64,000 nucleotides of DNA from RFPW01 sp040401595 (GTDB lineage: Bacteria; Pseudomonadota; Gammaproteobacteria; Burkholderiales; Burkholderiaceae_E). The notes under the pieces are model-generated. The model was not told the DNA's origin. It was given only the letters and a program-made list of their open reading frames with translations, and searched no databases. How positions within the stretch are numbered: the stretch's first letter is position 1; each line of letters begins with the position of its first letter. The stretch covers positions 62,001 to 126,000 of the forward strand of contig JBBAOE010000008.1 of NCBI GenBank assembly GCA_040401595.1, in the 5' to 3' direction. Positions 19,530 to 27,612 of this stretch are shown here, in pieces. A program made the position numbers and the translations under genes.

Positions 19530-20921
19530 CTAACCAGGCTCGCGGGCGGCCCGCACCAATCGGATCGCTGAAAGGCTTTGGTGAATCGACGGCAAGGGCA
19601 CATCACTACTGATCGACCGTATCTGCCCTAGGGTCTGAAGCGCCTGTGCCACGACACGCTGATCCCGATCAAACCAGTGCTCAAGCGTCTCGACCGCCTG
19701 CCCGAGGTCAAATCGCAGGATCGAGTCATTTCGGGTCAGAAGCGCCCAACGCACCTGCGCTAGTCGTAACTTTAGGTTCTCGCGAACAAACCAGGCCTGT
19801 TCGGGCGCCAGGAGCATGGCGTCGGGCCGGTCGACCCTGCGCACCCGTACCCAATGACCGAGTTCCTGAAAGACCAGAGTCCAGTCAGCCAGACGCTGCG
19901 CCCATCCCTCCTGCCCCAGTCCGAGCATCGAAGAAAGCCGGCCTTGGGATGCAGCAGCCGCGCGGTCCTGCCCGGTCTGCGGGGTCGGGGGCGCACGCTC
20001 CCTGCCGCCCACGCGGGCATCGGTTGCTCCAGCGAGGCGGGGCTCTGAGAGCAGCGCCATCTTGTCGACGATTTCTGATATCGACTCGATCTTGGTGGCG
20101 AGCGCGCCAACATCCACCGATTCGGCCTGCCGCAGCAACAGCAAATCGGCAGCAATGGCGCGCCGGATTGGCGACTGCGCAGGCAGCCGGATGCGTTCGA
20201 GCCTTGCATCGGCCTCCTGCAGCGCGAGCAGCGCAGCCCGCACATTGCCACCCAACTGCAGTTGCTGAGAGGCAGACACGAGGGTTGATTCGACTTCGGC
20301 CAGCACAGCATCGTTTCTGGACTGAGCCAACTCCTGATAGAGCCGTTCGAGTTGCGCCTGCTGCGCCACCGAATCGCTCAGTTTCGCCTCCAAGGCCGCG
20401 AGACGATTTTGCGAATCTCGCAGCGCGTCGCTGGCTTGACGCAACTGTGTGCCCGTCTCTGCCAGGTTACGTTCCGCCCCCTGCAAACGCCGCACGACCT
20501 CGCGCTCGACGACATCGGCACGCTGAGCCACCCACCATCCACCAATTAAGGTCAACGCCAGCGCGAGCGTGGACAATGTGACTGGCAGATTCAGGGCTGG
20601 CATTCGCCAGCGCCAAGACCAGGCCTTCGTTGGTCCCGGCCCGTCCAGCATCACCGCCGAGTCCAGGCCTGACTCCGGGCCTGAACCTGAACCTGAGCCC
20701 GCAGCAGAACCCAACGTCGAGCCTGAACTTGGGCCCGCAGTTGGGCCCGCCGTTGGGCCCGCAGTCGGACCCGACCCAGAGCTGACCGCTGAGTCTGCTC
20801 CAGAATGCGCACCCGGGCGGGGACTACCACCATCGTCCGGATGACCGGCAGGGCCATCCTGCCCCGCCATAGCTGGCGCGGCACTCAAATCGGTGAGATG
20901 AAGTGCGGAAGGTTTGACCAC
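19530..20921 (-). CDS. hemX: HemX, uroporphyrinogen-III C-methyltransferase-like membrane protein
   Basis: Protein of about 463 aa. A long Gly/Ser/Pro-rich cytoplasmic leader (residues 15-95) contains the tetrapeptide array GPTAGPTAGPTAGPSSG. One membrane segment follows near 110-130, then a coiled coil (about 135-200) and the HemX domain. Despite the family name, methyltransferase motifs are not seen. GTG 20921 overlaps hemD by 37 bases; ATG 20870 after the hemD stop is an alternative, and neither has a strong ribosome site. It is cotranscribed with hemD and hemY. Confidence 0.85.
   Translation of the reverse strand: MVKPSALHLTDLSAAPAMAGQDGPAGHPDDGGSPRPGAHSGADSAVSSGSGPTAGPTAGPTAGPSSGSTLGSAAGSGSGSGPESGLDSAVMLDGPGPTKAWSWRWRMPALNLPVTLSTLALALTLIGGWWVAQRADVVEREVVRRLQGAERNLAETGTQLRQASDALRDSQNRLAALEAKLSDSVAQQAQLERLYQELAQSRNDAVLAEVESTLVSASQQLQLGGNVRAALLALQEADARLERIRLPAQSPIRRAIAADLLLLRQAESVDVGALATKIESISEIVDKMALLSEPRLAGATDARVGGRERAPPTPQTGQDRAAAASQGRLSSMLGLGQEGWAQRLADWTLVFQELGHWVRVRRVDRPDAMLLAPEQAWFVRENLKLRLAQVRWALLTRNDSILRFDLGQAVETLEHWFDRDQRVVAQALQTLGQIRSISSDVPLPSIHQSLSAIRLVRAAREPG
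20731..20778. repeat. 12-bp tandem repeat in hemX
   Basis: Four consecutive 12-base units: GGGCCCGCAGTT, GGGCCCGCCGTT, GGGCCCGCAGTC and the degenerate GGACCCGACCCA. On the coding strand they encode the GPTA tetrapeptide repeat in the HemX leader. More degenerate repeats of the same character lie on both sides. Confidence 0.85.
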
Positions 20922-21748
20922 AGGTCAGATGATAACGCGGCATCCAGAGCCAAGGTGCCGGGCGGAATCAGGCGAACGGCTCCGAACCCCGCCTGATGCA
21001 GCGATTGTTGAATCCGGGGATGGATGGTCAGGAACGCTTGCGCGTGCATCCACTGCTGTTCACGGGGATGCCACGGCTGCGCCACGCGGTTGAGCGCCTC
21101 GGCGGTTTGCGTCTGCGTCACCACACCAACCCAGGCATGTTCCCGTGCGCAGAGCGACTGCCACCGGTCGATCGCCGCTGGATCCGGCGCACAGGGTTGA
21201 CTCTGGTAGGCCGTCAAGACGTCCAGCGCTGCGCCCAGCGACTGCAGTTCAGACGACCAATCGGTGCGACTGGTCGCGCCACAAACGACCAGAACCCGGC
21301 GAGGCTTGACGCCTTCTTCCCGCATCGAAGCCAGGAGCGCACTGGCATCCCAGGGTGCCCGGGTGGGGGCAATGCGGCGCACCGAGGAAGCTAGCCCGGC
21401 CGTCTCCAGAGCCTCGAGGGTACCCGGACCCACGGTCGCAACCGAGATTGCATCCGGCCAGTCGACCAAACCGGCCTGCCCCTGAAATGCGGCAACGGCT
21501 CCGGGACTGACAAAAATGACGAGATCCCAGGGCACAGGCGCATCAGGCGAACGAGCCATCGACTGCCGGATCCATGATCGGGCGTTTTCGACTGCTGACG
21601 CGAACGGCTCGGTCTCAAGACTTGAGAACGCGACAACCAGTGGCTCTAGACCGAGGTGCGCCAATCGCGAAGCAATCGACTGCACCCGGGGTTGCGGTTG
21701 AGTGAGCAATACGACCCGGCGGGGAGCATCCTGGTCAGAACCGCTCAT
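20885..21748 (-). CDS. hemD: Uroporphyrinogen-III synthase
   Basis: Protein of 287 aa that closes hydroxymethylbilane to uroporphyrinogen III. The family is poorly conserved, but VVLLTQPQPRVQSIASRL at the start, DLVIFVSPGAV, ATVGPGTLEAL, VLVVCGATSRTDW and a late TAYQS segment are recognisable. ATG 21748 lies one base after the hemC stop (TGAGATG), so the pair is tightly coupled. A longer reading from 21808 is inside hemC. Confidence 0.92.
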   Translation of the reverse strand: MSGSDQDAPRRVVLLTQPQPRVQSIASRLAHLGLEPLVVAFSSLETEPFASAVENARSWIRQSMARSPDAPVPWDLVIFVSPGAVAAFQGQAGLVDWPDAISVATVGPGTLEALETAGLASSVRRIAPTRAPWDASALLASMREEGVKPRRVLVVCGATSRTDWSSELQSLGAALDVLTAYQSQPCAPDPAAIDRWQSLCAREHAWVGVVTQTQTAEALNRVAQPWHPREQQWMHAQAFLTIHPRIQQSLHQAGFGAVRLIPPGTLALDAALSSDLWSNLPHFISPI

Positions 21749-21749
21749 C

Positions 21750-22691
21750 TCAGGAGGCAAGAATCGCTTCCGCGCCTTGATCGCGAAGTTCTGCGGCGGC
21801 CCGTTCACCCAGAGCCTCTGCCGCTACCAGCGTTTCCTCGCGGGTTTCGACAATGACCCGGGCGATGCGTTTCCCGTCGATCGAAGCCACCAGTGCTTCG
21901 AGTCGAAGTCCACCCAGCGCTTCATGGGTCGCGAAGGCCGCGAGCGGAACACGACAACTACCCCCCAGTGACCTGGACACTGCACGTTCGGCGGTCACCG
22001 CCAATCGGGTGGGGCGATCTTCCAAGGCCAGCAGAAGTTCAGCGATATCGTGCCGATCCGAGCGAATCTCGATCCCCAGCGCACCCTGCCCTGGGGCGGG
22101 CAAACTTTCAATCGGTGGAATGACCGCACGGATTCGCTCCGCAAGGCCGAGTCGCTTCAAGCCTGCCGCCGCCAGAACAATGGCATCGAACTCGCCCCGA
22201 TCCAGTTTTGCCAGCCGGGTGTCTAGATTCCCCCGCAATGGGAGCACTTCACAGTGTGGGAAACGGGCACGTAAGAGGGCAGCCCGACGAAGGCTGGAGG
22301 TACCGATCCGGGCGCCTGCGGGCAGTTCCTCAAACGAACTGTAGGCTGGTGACACCAAGGCATCCCGCGGGTCCTCGCGAGGCAAGATCGCCGCCAGTGC
22401 GAACCCTTCGGGCAACTGCATTGGCACGTCTTTGAGCGAGTGCACAGCGAGATCGGCCCGACCATCGAGCAGCGCCATCTCAAGCTCTTTGGTGAATAGC
22501 CCCTTCCCGCCCACCTCATGCAACGCCCGATCCAGGATCTGGTCACCCTGTGTCGTCATTCCGAGCAGCGTGACCTCACCAACCTGCGGCCGAGCGGAGA
22601 GAAGCGACTGGACATGTTGAGCTTGCCAAAGCGCAAGCCGACTTTCGCGAGTGGCAATGACCACTCGCTTCGTGGAAGACTCCTGCACCAC
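21750..22691 (-). CDS. hemC: Porphobilinogen deaminase (hydroxymethylbilane synthase)
   Basis: Polymerises four porphobilinogens. The 313-aa protein contains VIATRESRLALWQA, GGKGLFTKELE, the catalytic Asp in VHSLKDVPM, GTSSLRRAA and RGNLDTRLAKL, and the dipyrromethane-cofactor cysteine in SLGGSCRVPLAAFA. The GTG start at 22691 has AAGGGG about four bases upstream. It follows the LytTR regulator after 43 bases on the same strand, the order known from algZ-algR-hemC-hemD in Pseudomonas. Confidence 0.96.
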   Translation of the reverse strand: MVQESSTKRVVIATRESRLALWQAQHVQSLLSARPQVGEVTLLGMTTQGDQILDRALHEVGGKGLFTKELEMALLDGRADLAVHSLKDVPMQLPEGFALAAILPREDPRDALVSPAYSSFEELPAGARIGTSSLRRAALLRARFPHCEVLPLRGNLDTRLAKLDRGEFDAIVLAAAGLKRLGLAERIRAVIPPIESLPAPGQGALGIEIRSDRHDIAELLLALEDRPTRLAVTAERAVSRSLGGSCRVPLAAFATHEALGGLRLEALVASIDGKRIARVIVETREETLVAAEALGERAAAELRDQGAEAILAS

Positions 22692-22734
22692 GATCCCCTT
22701 CTGATTTCAAGAGAATCGATGGTACACCGGCCAA

Positions 22735-23526
22735 TTAAGTCACCAAACCTTTGACCAGGGACCATTGCCGCCGTGAAACGGGGAGGCGCTCAGAGATCTC
22801 CCGCAGGACAACCTGCCAATAGGGATCGCCACCCTCACTCTCGACCTGCGCCACGCGCTCAAAACCGCCGATGGAATTACGCGCAACCAGCGCGTTGCGA
22901 TGGATCCGCACAAAGCGCTCGCCAAACTCCTCCTCCAGGGCGGTCAACGACTCCTCGATCAGAAACTCCCGTTCGACGGTTCGAACGGTGATGTACTTGA
23001 GTTCTGCCTTGAGATAAATCACTTCCTCGATCGGCACGAGGATCACCCGTCCGCGCTCGTGCACCGAAAGATGCCGGCGACGAGTCAGCGTCGCGCGGGC
23101 CAGTTGATCGATCGCCTGCCAGTGTTCGGCCGGACGAATCGTGAGCGCCCGGCGTAGCGCAGCGAGCAGGCGCTGCGCTCGAACCGGCTTCAGGAGGTAA
23201 TCCACCGCGTTGACCTCGAAGGCCTCAACCGCGAATTCATCATGCGCGGTAACGAAGATGACGAGCGGCTGAACACGATCGGGTTCCGCATGCACCCGAG
23301 CCGACATATGCCTCGCCAACTCGAGACCCGACATGCCCGGCATCTGTACATCCAGCAAAACGATTCCGGGGCGCTGGGAATCGATCAGTGCAAGTGCCTC
23401 AGGCGCATTTCCTGCCTCGCCGACAATGCGATGCGGGAATTCGTCGCCAAGATCCGCCAGAAGTTCTCGCAAGCGTCTGCAGGCGGGCGCCTCATCATCA
23501 ACGATCAAGATTGCGGTTTCATTCAT
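22735..23526 (-). CDS. AlgR/LytTR-family response regulator
   Basis: DNA-binding regulator of 263 aa. The receiver domain has the acidic pair in LIVDDEAP, phosphoacceptor D59 in GIVLLDVQMPG, Thr in VTAHDEFA and Lys in YLLKPV. The C-terminal LytTR domain (about 145-260) shows HERGRVILVPIEEVIYLKAE and FVRIHRNALV. The ATG overlaps the kinase gene by 8 bases (ATGAATGA). By synteny it is the AlgR orthologue. Whether it controls the downstream heme genes is not shown by the sequence. Confidence 0.9.
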   Translation of the reverse strand: MNETAILIVDDEAPACRRLRELLADLGDEFPHRIVGEAGNAPEALALIDSQRPGIVLLDVQMPGMSGLELARHMSARVHAEPDRVQPLVIFVTAHDEFAVEAFEVNAVDYLLKPVRAQRLLAALRRALTIRPAEHWQAIDQLARATLTRRRHLSVHERGRVILVPIEEVIYLKAELKYITVRTVEREFLIEESLTALEEEFGERFVRIHRNALVARNSIGGFERVAQVESEGGDPYWQVVLREISERLPVSRRQWSLVKGLVT

Positions 23527-24748
23527 GGCGTCCCCTGCGTTCTGGTCGATAGGGAAAATCAAGCGTGAGGCGGAACCGATCCCCTTCGGTGTCCATCCGG
23601 AGTTCGGCCTCCATGTCGAACAGAAGCATTAATCGTTCTCGCACATTGGACAGAGCCATCTGGTTGCCCATCCGACCCGGACCCGTCCCTTTCACAGGTA
23701 GAGGATTGACGATTTCAATCCGGATCCGATCCACTCTCAGTTGCCCAGACACTTCGACCAGGCCCGGATCACTCGACGGCTCAATGCCGTGATGAACGGC
23801 ATTTTCGATCAGCGGCTGAATCAGCAAGGAGGGCACGAGGGCGTCCATCGGCAGATTCGATAAGGCCCAGTGCACTTCGAGGCGGGGTTTAAGCCGCAAG
23901 GTTTCAATGGCCAGGTACTGGCGACAGGTTTCGAGCTCTGCTGACAGGGGTACGAGTTCGCGGGTATCACGCATGAAGACGCGAAATAATTCGGACAGGT
24001 CCTGCAAGGTCGACTCTGCCTGACGAGGGTCGGAGCGTAGCAATCCCAGGACGGTGTTGAGACTGTTGAACAGAAAGTGGGGTCGGATTCTCGCCTGCAG
24101 CGCGATCAACCTGGCCTCGGATAAGGACGGGGAAAACGCCCTCGCCCTTAGCTGGAAATGATCGAGCAGAACAAACGTAACCGCCACCGTCGCCAGTGCG
24201 CGCACACTGACCCAGAGCCAGGGATCGGCCACGCTCACGGCCCCGACCGCAACTGAAGCGCCCGCCACCAGGGACATGCTGAGGGTGGGCACGCCCAATC
24301 CAACCAACCACTGGAGTGCCCTAGACCGGCCGATGACCAGGGGACGCATCAGGCAGAGTGAAGTCAGGCTGCCCAGTAAAGTGACCGACATGAGCCCGAG
24401 ATTGATCACCATGATCGATGACCACTGTGGCAATTGATCCGCGATCAATAAGGCCCCCACCGTGAGGCCCCCCAGCGTTGCGAGCACAATGCGCAGTGCG
24501 ACACCGGGATTGCAGCAATCTGGCATCACGGGCACCACCGCGCCATCGACCAGCCGTCGAAGCGGGTGTAGAAGATTGACGGCCGCCACCGCGCCCTGAT
24601 TTGCGATGTCGCCAGACCAACGGTTGATATCGGTGGCGTTCCAGACGACCGAACGCAAGGGCGCGCGTGCTGCCCCTTGTTTCCGACGCTCAGGCTGCGC
24701 CCCTCGGGAACCCTGACGGCCTTGTACGCCGTGCATGGGTAAAGTCAT
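23519..24748 (-). CDS. AlgZ/LytS-type sensor histidine kinase
   Basis: About 409 aa from ATG 24748; a TTG at 24829 would add 27 Pro/Ser-rich residues. Several hydrophobic segments occupy roughly residues 80-200, with little periplasmic sequence. A His_kinase domain follows with the phospho-His in LQARIRPHFLFNSLNTVLGL (about H224) and the ATP-binding part LIQPLIENAVHHGI and NVRERLMLLF. The signal sensed is unknown. It is coupled to the AlgR-like gene and divergent from argH, the arrangement found in pseudomonads. Confidence 0.87.
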   Translation of the reverse strand: MTLPMHGVQGRQGSRGAQPERRKQGAARAPLRSVVWNATDINRWSGDIANQGAVAAVNLLHPLRRLVDGAVVPVMPDCCNPGVALRIVLATLGGLTVGALLIADQLPQWSSIMVINLGLMSVTLLGSLTSLCLMRPLVIGRSRALQWLVGLGVPTLSMSLVAGASVAVGAVSVADPWLWVSVRALATVAVTFVLLDHFQLRARAFSPSLSEARLIALQARIRPHFLFNSLNTVLGLLRSDPRQAESTLQDLSELFRVFMRDTRELVPLSAELETCRQYLAIETLRLKPRLEVHWALSNLPMDALVPSLLIQPLIENAVHHGIEPSSDPGLVEVSGQLRVDRIRIEIVNPLPVKGTGPGRMGNQMALSNVRERLMLLFDMEAELRMDTEGDRFRLTLDFPYRPERRGRHE

Positions 24749-24875
24749 CGAAGGCTCTGGCGACTGGGAGGCTGAAGACGTGGGCGGCGGCTTGGGCGGT
24801 TCAAATCGAGGGTGGGCACGCGAGGACAATGGGCTGCACCGGGAGTTGCCCTATATCATCCGGTTAGGAGCCACT

Positions 24876-26291
24876 ATGACAGACCAACTTTCGCACAAAG
24901 CCGACGCCTGGTCGGGTCGTTTTTCGGAACCCGTTGCTGAGCGCGTGAAGCGCTTCACCGCTTCCATCAACTTTGATCAACGACTGGCGCTACAAGACAT
25001 CGCCGGCTCTCTAGCCCATGCCACGATGCTCTGCACATGCGGGATCCTGACGAACAAGGACCTGGCCGATATCCAGCGCGGAATGGCGGTCATCCGCGAA
25101 GAGATCACGAGTGGACAGTTCAACTGGTCGCTCGACCTCGAAGATGTTCACCTCAACATCGAGGCTCGGCTGACAGCGCTCGTCGGTGACGCCGGCAAGC
25201 GTCTCCATACCGGCCGCTCGCGCAATGATCAGGTCGCGACTGACATCCGTCTATGGCTTCGTGAAAGGATCGACGAGGCGCTCCTCTGGCTCGAGCGCCT
25301 GCAACTCGCTCTGGTGGATCTGGCAGATCAGCAGTTCGACACCATCATGCCTGGCTTCACGCATCTCCAGGTCGCCCAGCCTGTCACCTTCGGCCACCAC
25401 CTCATGGCGTACGTCGAGCAACTGCGTCGGGACGCCGAGCGGATGCGGGACTGCCGCAAACGGGTGAACAGGCTGCCGCTTGGCGCCGCGGCTTTGGCGG
25501 GTACACCGTACCCCATCGATCGTGAATTAGTCGCATCGCTGCTGGGTTTTGAGGAAGTCTGCGAGAACTCGCTGGATGCCGTGAGCGACCGCGACTTCGC
25601 GATTGAATTCTGTGCGGCGGCAGCGTTGATCATGACCCACATTTCAAGGTTCAGCGAGGAACTGGTCCTCTGGTCCAGTCCAGGTTTTGGATTTATCGAA
25701 CTGGCCGATCGCTTTTGTACGGGTAGTTCGATCATGCCGCAGAAAAAAAATCCAGACGTACCCGAATTGGCCCGAGGCAAAACGGGACGGGTTACCGGCA
25801 GCCTGGTCAGCCTGCTGACCTTGATGAAAGGTCAACCGCTCGCTTACAACAAGGACAATCAGGAAGATAAGGAACCGTTATTCGATGCGGCCGACACCGT
25901 CATCGACACCCTGGCCATCTTCGCCGATCTGGTTCCAGGGATTTCCGTTAATGCAGCGCGAATGCGTGAGGCAGCGAGCCGAGGGTATTCCACCGCAACC
26001 GACCTCGCGGATTATCTGGTTCGACTTGGCCTCCCCTTTCGCGACGCCCACGAAGCGGTCGCGCTCGCGGTCCGCGCCGCCATTGATTCCGGCCGAGATC
26101 TGTCGGCGCTGCAACTCGAGGAAATACGTCAGTTCGCGCCCAAAGTCGCTGATCGGATCGGTGAAGACGTCTTTGCGACGCTCTCACTCGAGGGTTCGGT
26201 CAATTCCCGTAACCATCTCGGTGGAACGGCCCCGGCCCAGGTCCGGTCGGCAATTGCCCGGGCCCGCATTCGGCTCAACCAGAATGCATAA
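24876..26291 (+). CDS. argH: Argininosuccinate lyase
   Basis: Last step of arginine synthesis, releasing fumarate. The 471-aa protein has the fumarase/aspartase superfamily signature GSSIMPQKKNPDVPEL, the early WSGRFSEPV start, and LHTGRSRNDQVATDIRLW. TTAGGAG precedes ATG 24876. Longer starts from 24735 run over the divergent kinase promoter and do not resemble the family. Confidence 0.97.
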   Translation: MTDQLSHKADAWSGRFSEPVAERVKRFTASINFDQRLALQDIAGSLAHATMLCTCGILTNKDLADIQRGMAVIREEITSGQFNWSLDLEDVHLNIEARLTALVGDAGKRLHTGRSRNDQVATDIRLWLRERIDEALLWLERLQLALVDLADQQFDTIMPGFTHLQVAQPVTFGHHLMAYVEQLRRDAERMRDCRKRVNRLPLGAAALAGTPYPIDRELVASLLGFEEVCENSLDAVSDRDFAIEFCAAAALIMTHISRFSEELVLWSSPGFGFIELADRFCTGSSIMPQKKNPDVPELARGKTGRVTGSLVSLLTLMKGQPLAYNKDNQEDKEPLFDAADTVIDTLAIFADLVPGISVNAARMREAASRGYSTATDLADYLVRLGLPFRDAHEAVALAVRAAIDSGRDLSALQLEEIRQFAPKVADRIGEDVFATLSLEGSVNSRNHLGGTAPAQVRSAIARARIRLNQNA

Positions 26292-26423
26292 AACCAAGGG
26301 TAAATACGGGTCTCCAAAAACATCGACACCAGAAAGCTTTGGGTCGTATTCGCTGACAAACCCACTACAATCGCGATAAGCATTTCGCTAACGCCTTAAA
26401 CCACGAGTCAAAGGAAGATCGTT

Positions 26424-27506
26424 ATGGATCGACGTCAAATCATCAAAAACACAGGTCTTGCCGGCATCCTTGCCACCGGGGTCGCCCCTGGCATTGTCGG
26501 GGCCCAAGCGCAAGTGCGCTGGCGGATGACCTCGAGTTTTCCGAAACCGCTCGACACCTTGTTTGGGGTGGCTGATGTCTTCGCCAAGAAAGTCAACGAG
26601 ATGACGGGCGGAAAATTTGTGATCTCGACCCATGCGCCTGGCGAGATTGTCCCGGCATTCGGTACGATCGACGCAGTCCAGCAAGGTACGGTGGAATGTG
26701 CCGGTACAGCCAGCTATTACTATTTTGGGAAAGACCCCGTCTTTGCTCTGGGTTGTACCATCCCGTTCGGCCTGAATGCTCGCCAGATGACCGCATGGCT
26801 TTATGAAGGCAATGGCCTGACCCTGATGCGGGATTTTTTCCGCCAATACAACATCATGATGTTCCCGATGGGGAATACGGGTTCCCAGATGGGTGGCTGG
26901 TGGCGTCGGGAAATCAAATCGGTCGCCGACATCAAAGGAGTCAAATTCCGCACCGGTGGCTTCCCGGGTCGGGTCTGGGAACGGCTCGGTGGTATTGCGG
27001 CGAATATCCCGGGCGGCGAAATCTACTCAGCCCTTGAGAAAGGGACGGTCGATGCGGCCGAGTGGGTCGGCCCCTATGACGATGAACGGCTTGGTCTGCA
27101 CAAAGTTGCCCCGCTCTACGCCTACCCTGGCTGGTGGGAACCGGGTCCGAATATCGATCTGCATGTCAACATCAAGGCCTACGAGGCCCTGTCGCCGGAA
27201 TACCGCGCGATCATTGAAAATGCTGCCGCATATGCCCACACCGACATGCTGGCCAAATACGATTCGCGAAATCCCGCGGCGCTCAAGCGCCTCGTCGCAG
27301 GCGGAACCAAGCTGTACAAATTCCCCAAGGAAATCATGGACGCTGCCTTCAAGGAGGCCATGGCGATGTACAGTGAACTATCGGATACCAATCCGAACTG
27401 GAAGAAGATCTATACGGATCTTTCGAATTTCCGCCGCGACTCGAACCTGTGGTTCCGCCTGACCGAGGCCGCGAATGACGACTTCATGCAGGCAGCACGC
27501 CTTTAA
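26424..27506 (+). CDS. TRAP transporter substrate-binding protein, TakP/DctP type
   Basis: Periplasmic receptor of 360 aa. A twin-arginine-like leader MDRRQIIKNTGLAGILATG is cut near residue 28. The body resembles TakP, the 2-oxoacid-binding TRAP receptor: YYYFGKDPVFALG, GNTGSQMGGWW with Q155, KGVKFRTGGFPGRVWERLGG with R176, and EWVGPYDDERLG with E213-W214. These are near the positions TakP uses for its carboxylate ligand and cation. AAGGA lies before the ATG. The membrane genes are on the opposite strand and convergent, which is unusual. Confidence 0.9.
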   Translation: MDRRQIIKNTGLAGILATGVAPGIVGAQAQVRWRMTSSFPKPLDTLFGVADVFAKKVNEMTGGKFVISTHAPGEIVPAFGTIDAVQQGTVECAGTASYYYFGKDPVFALGCTIPFGLNARQMTAWLYEGNGLTLMRDFFRQYNIMMFPMGNTGSQMGGWWRREIKSVADIKGVKFRTGGFPGRVWERLGGIAANIPGGEIYSALEKGTVDAAEWVGPYDDERLGLHKVAPLYAYPGWWEPGPNIDLHVNIKAYEALSPEYRAIIENAAAYAHTDMLAKYDSRNPAALKRLVAGGTKLYKFPKEIMDAAFKEAMAMYSELSDTNPNWKKIYTDLSNFRRDSNLWFRLTEAANDDFMQAARL

Positions 27507-27565
27507 AAACTGAGCGCGCGGGCGCTTGACTGCGCCACGCGACCGATCAGTAGTCGACTTAGAAC

Positions 27566-27601
27566 GCGCCAACGAAGTTCGCTTCGTTGGCGCTTTTTTT
27601 T
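27566..27601 (+). terminator. Rho-independent terminator after the TRAP receptor gene
   Basis: A perfect 12-bp stem, GCGCCAACGAAG with CTTCGTTGGCGC, closes a TTCG tetraloop and is followed by eight T. It ends transcripts of the receptor gene and lies between the convergent receptor and dctM genes. On the minus strand no T-run follows the stem, so it probably works mainly in the plus direction. Confidence 0.93.
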
Positions 27602-27612
27602 GACCCCGGATT

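Noticed and set aside
20640..20830. CRISPR-like array in hemX
   Set aside because: The repeats are 12 bases, contiguous and in frame with no spacers; they encode a Gly/Pro/Thr/Ala linker.
26291..26423. Promoter for the TRAP receptor with TACAAT as -10
   Set aside because: TACAAT is a fair -10 element, but no -35 box lies at 16-19 bases, so it was not listed as a feature.
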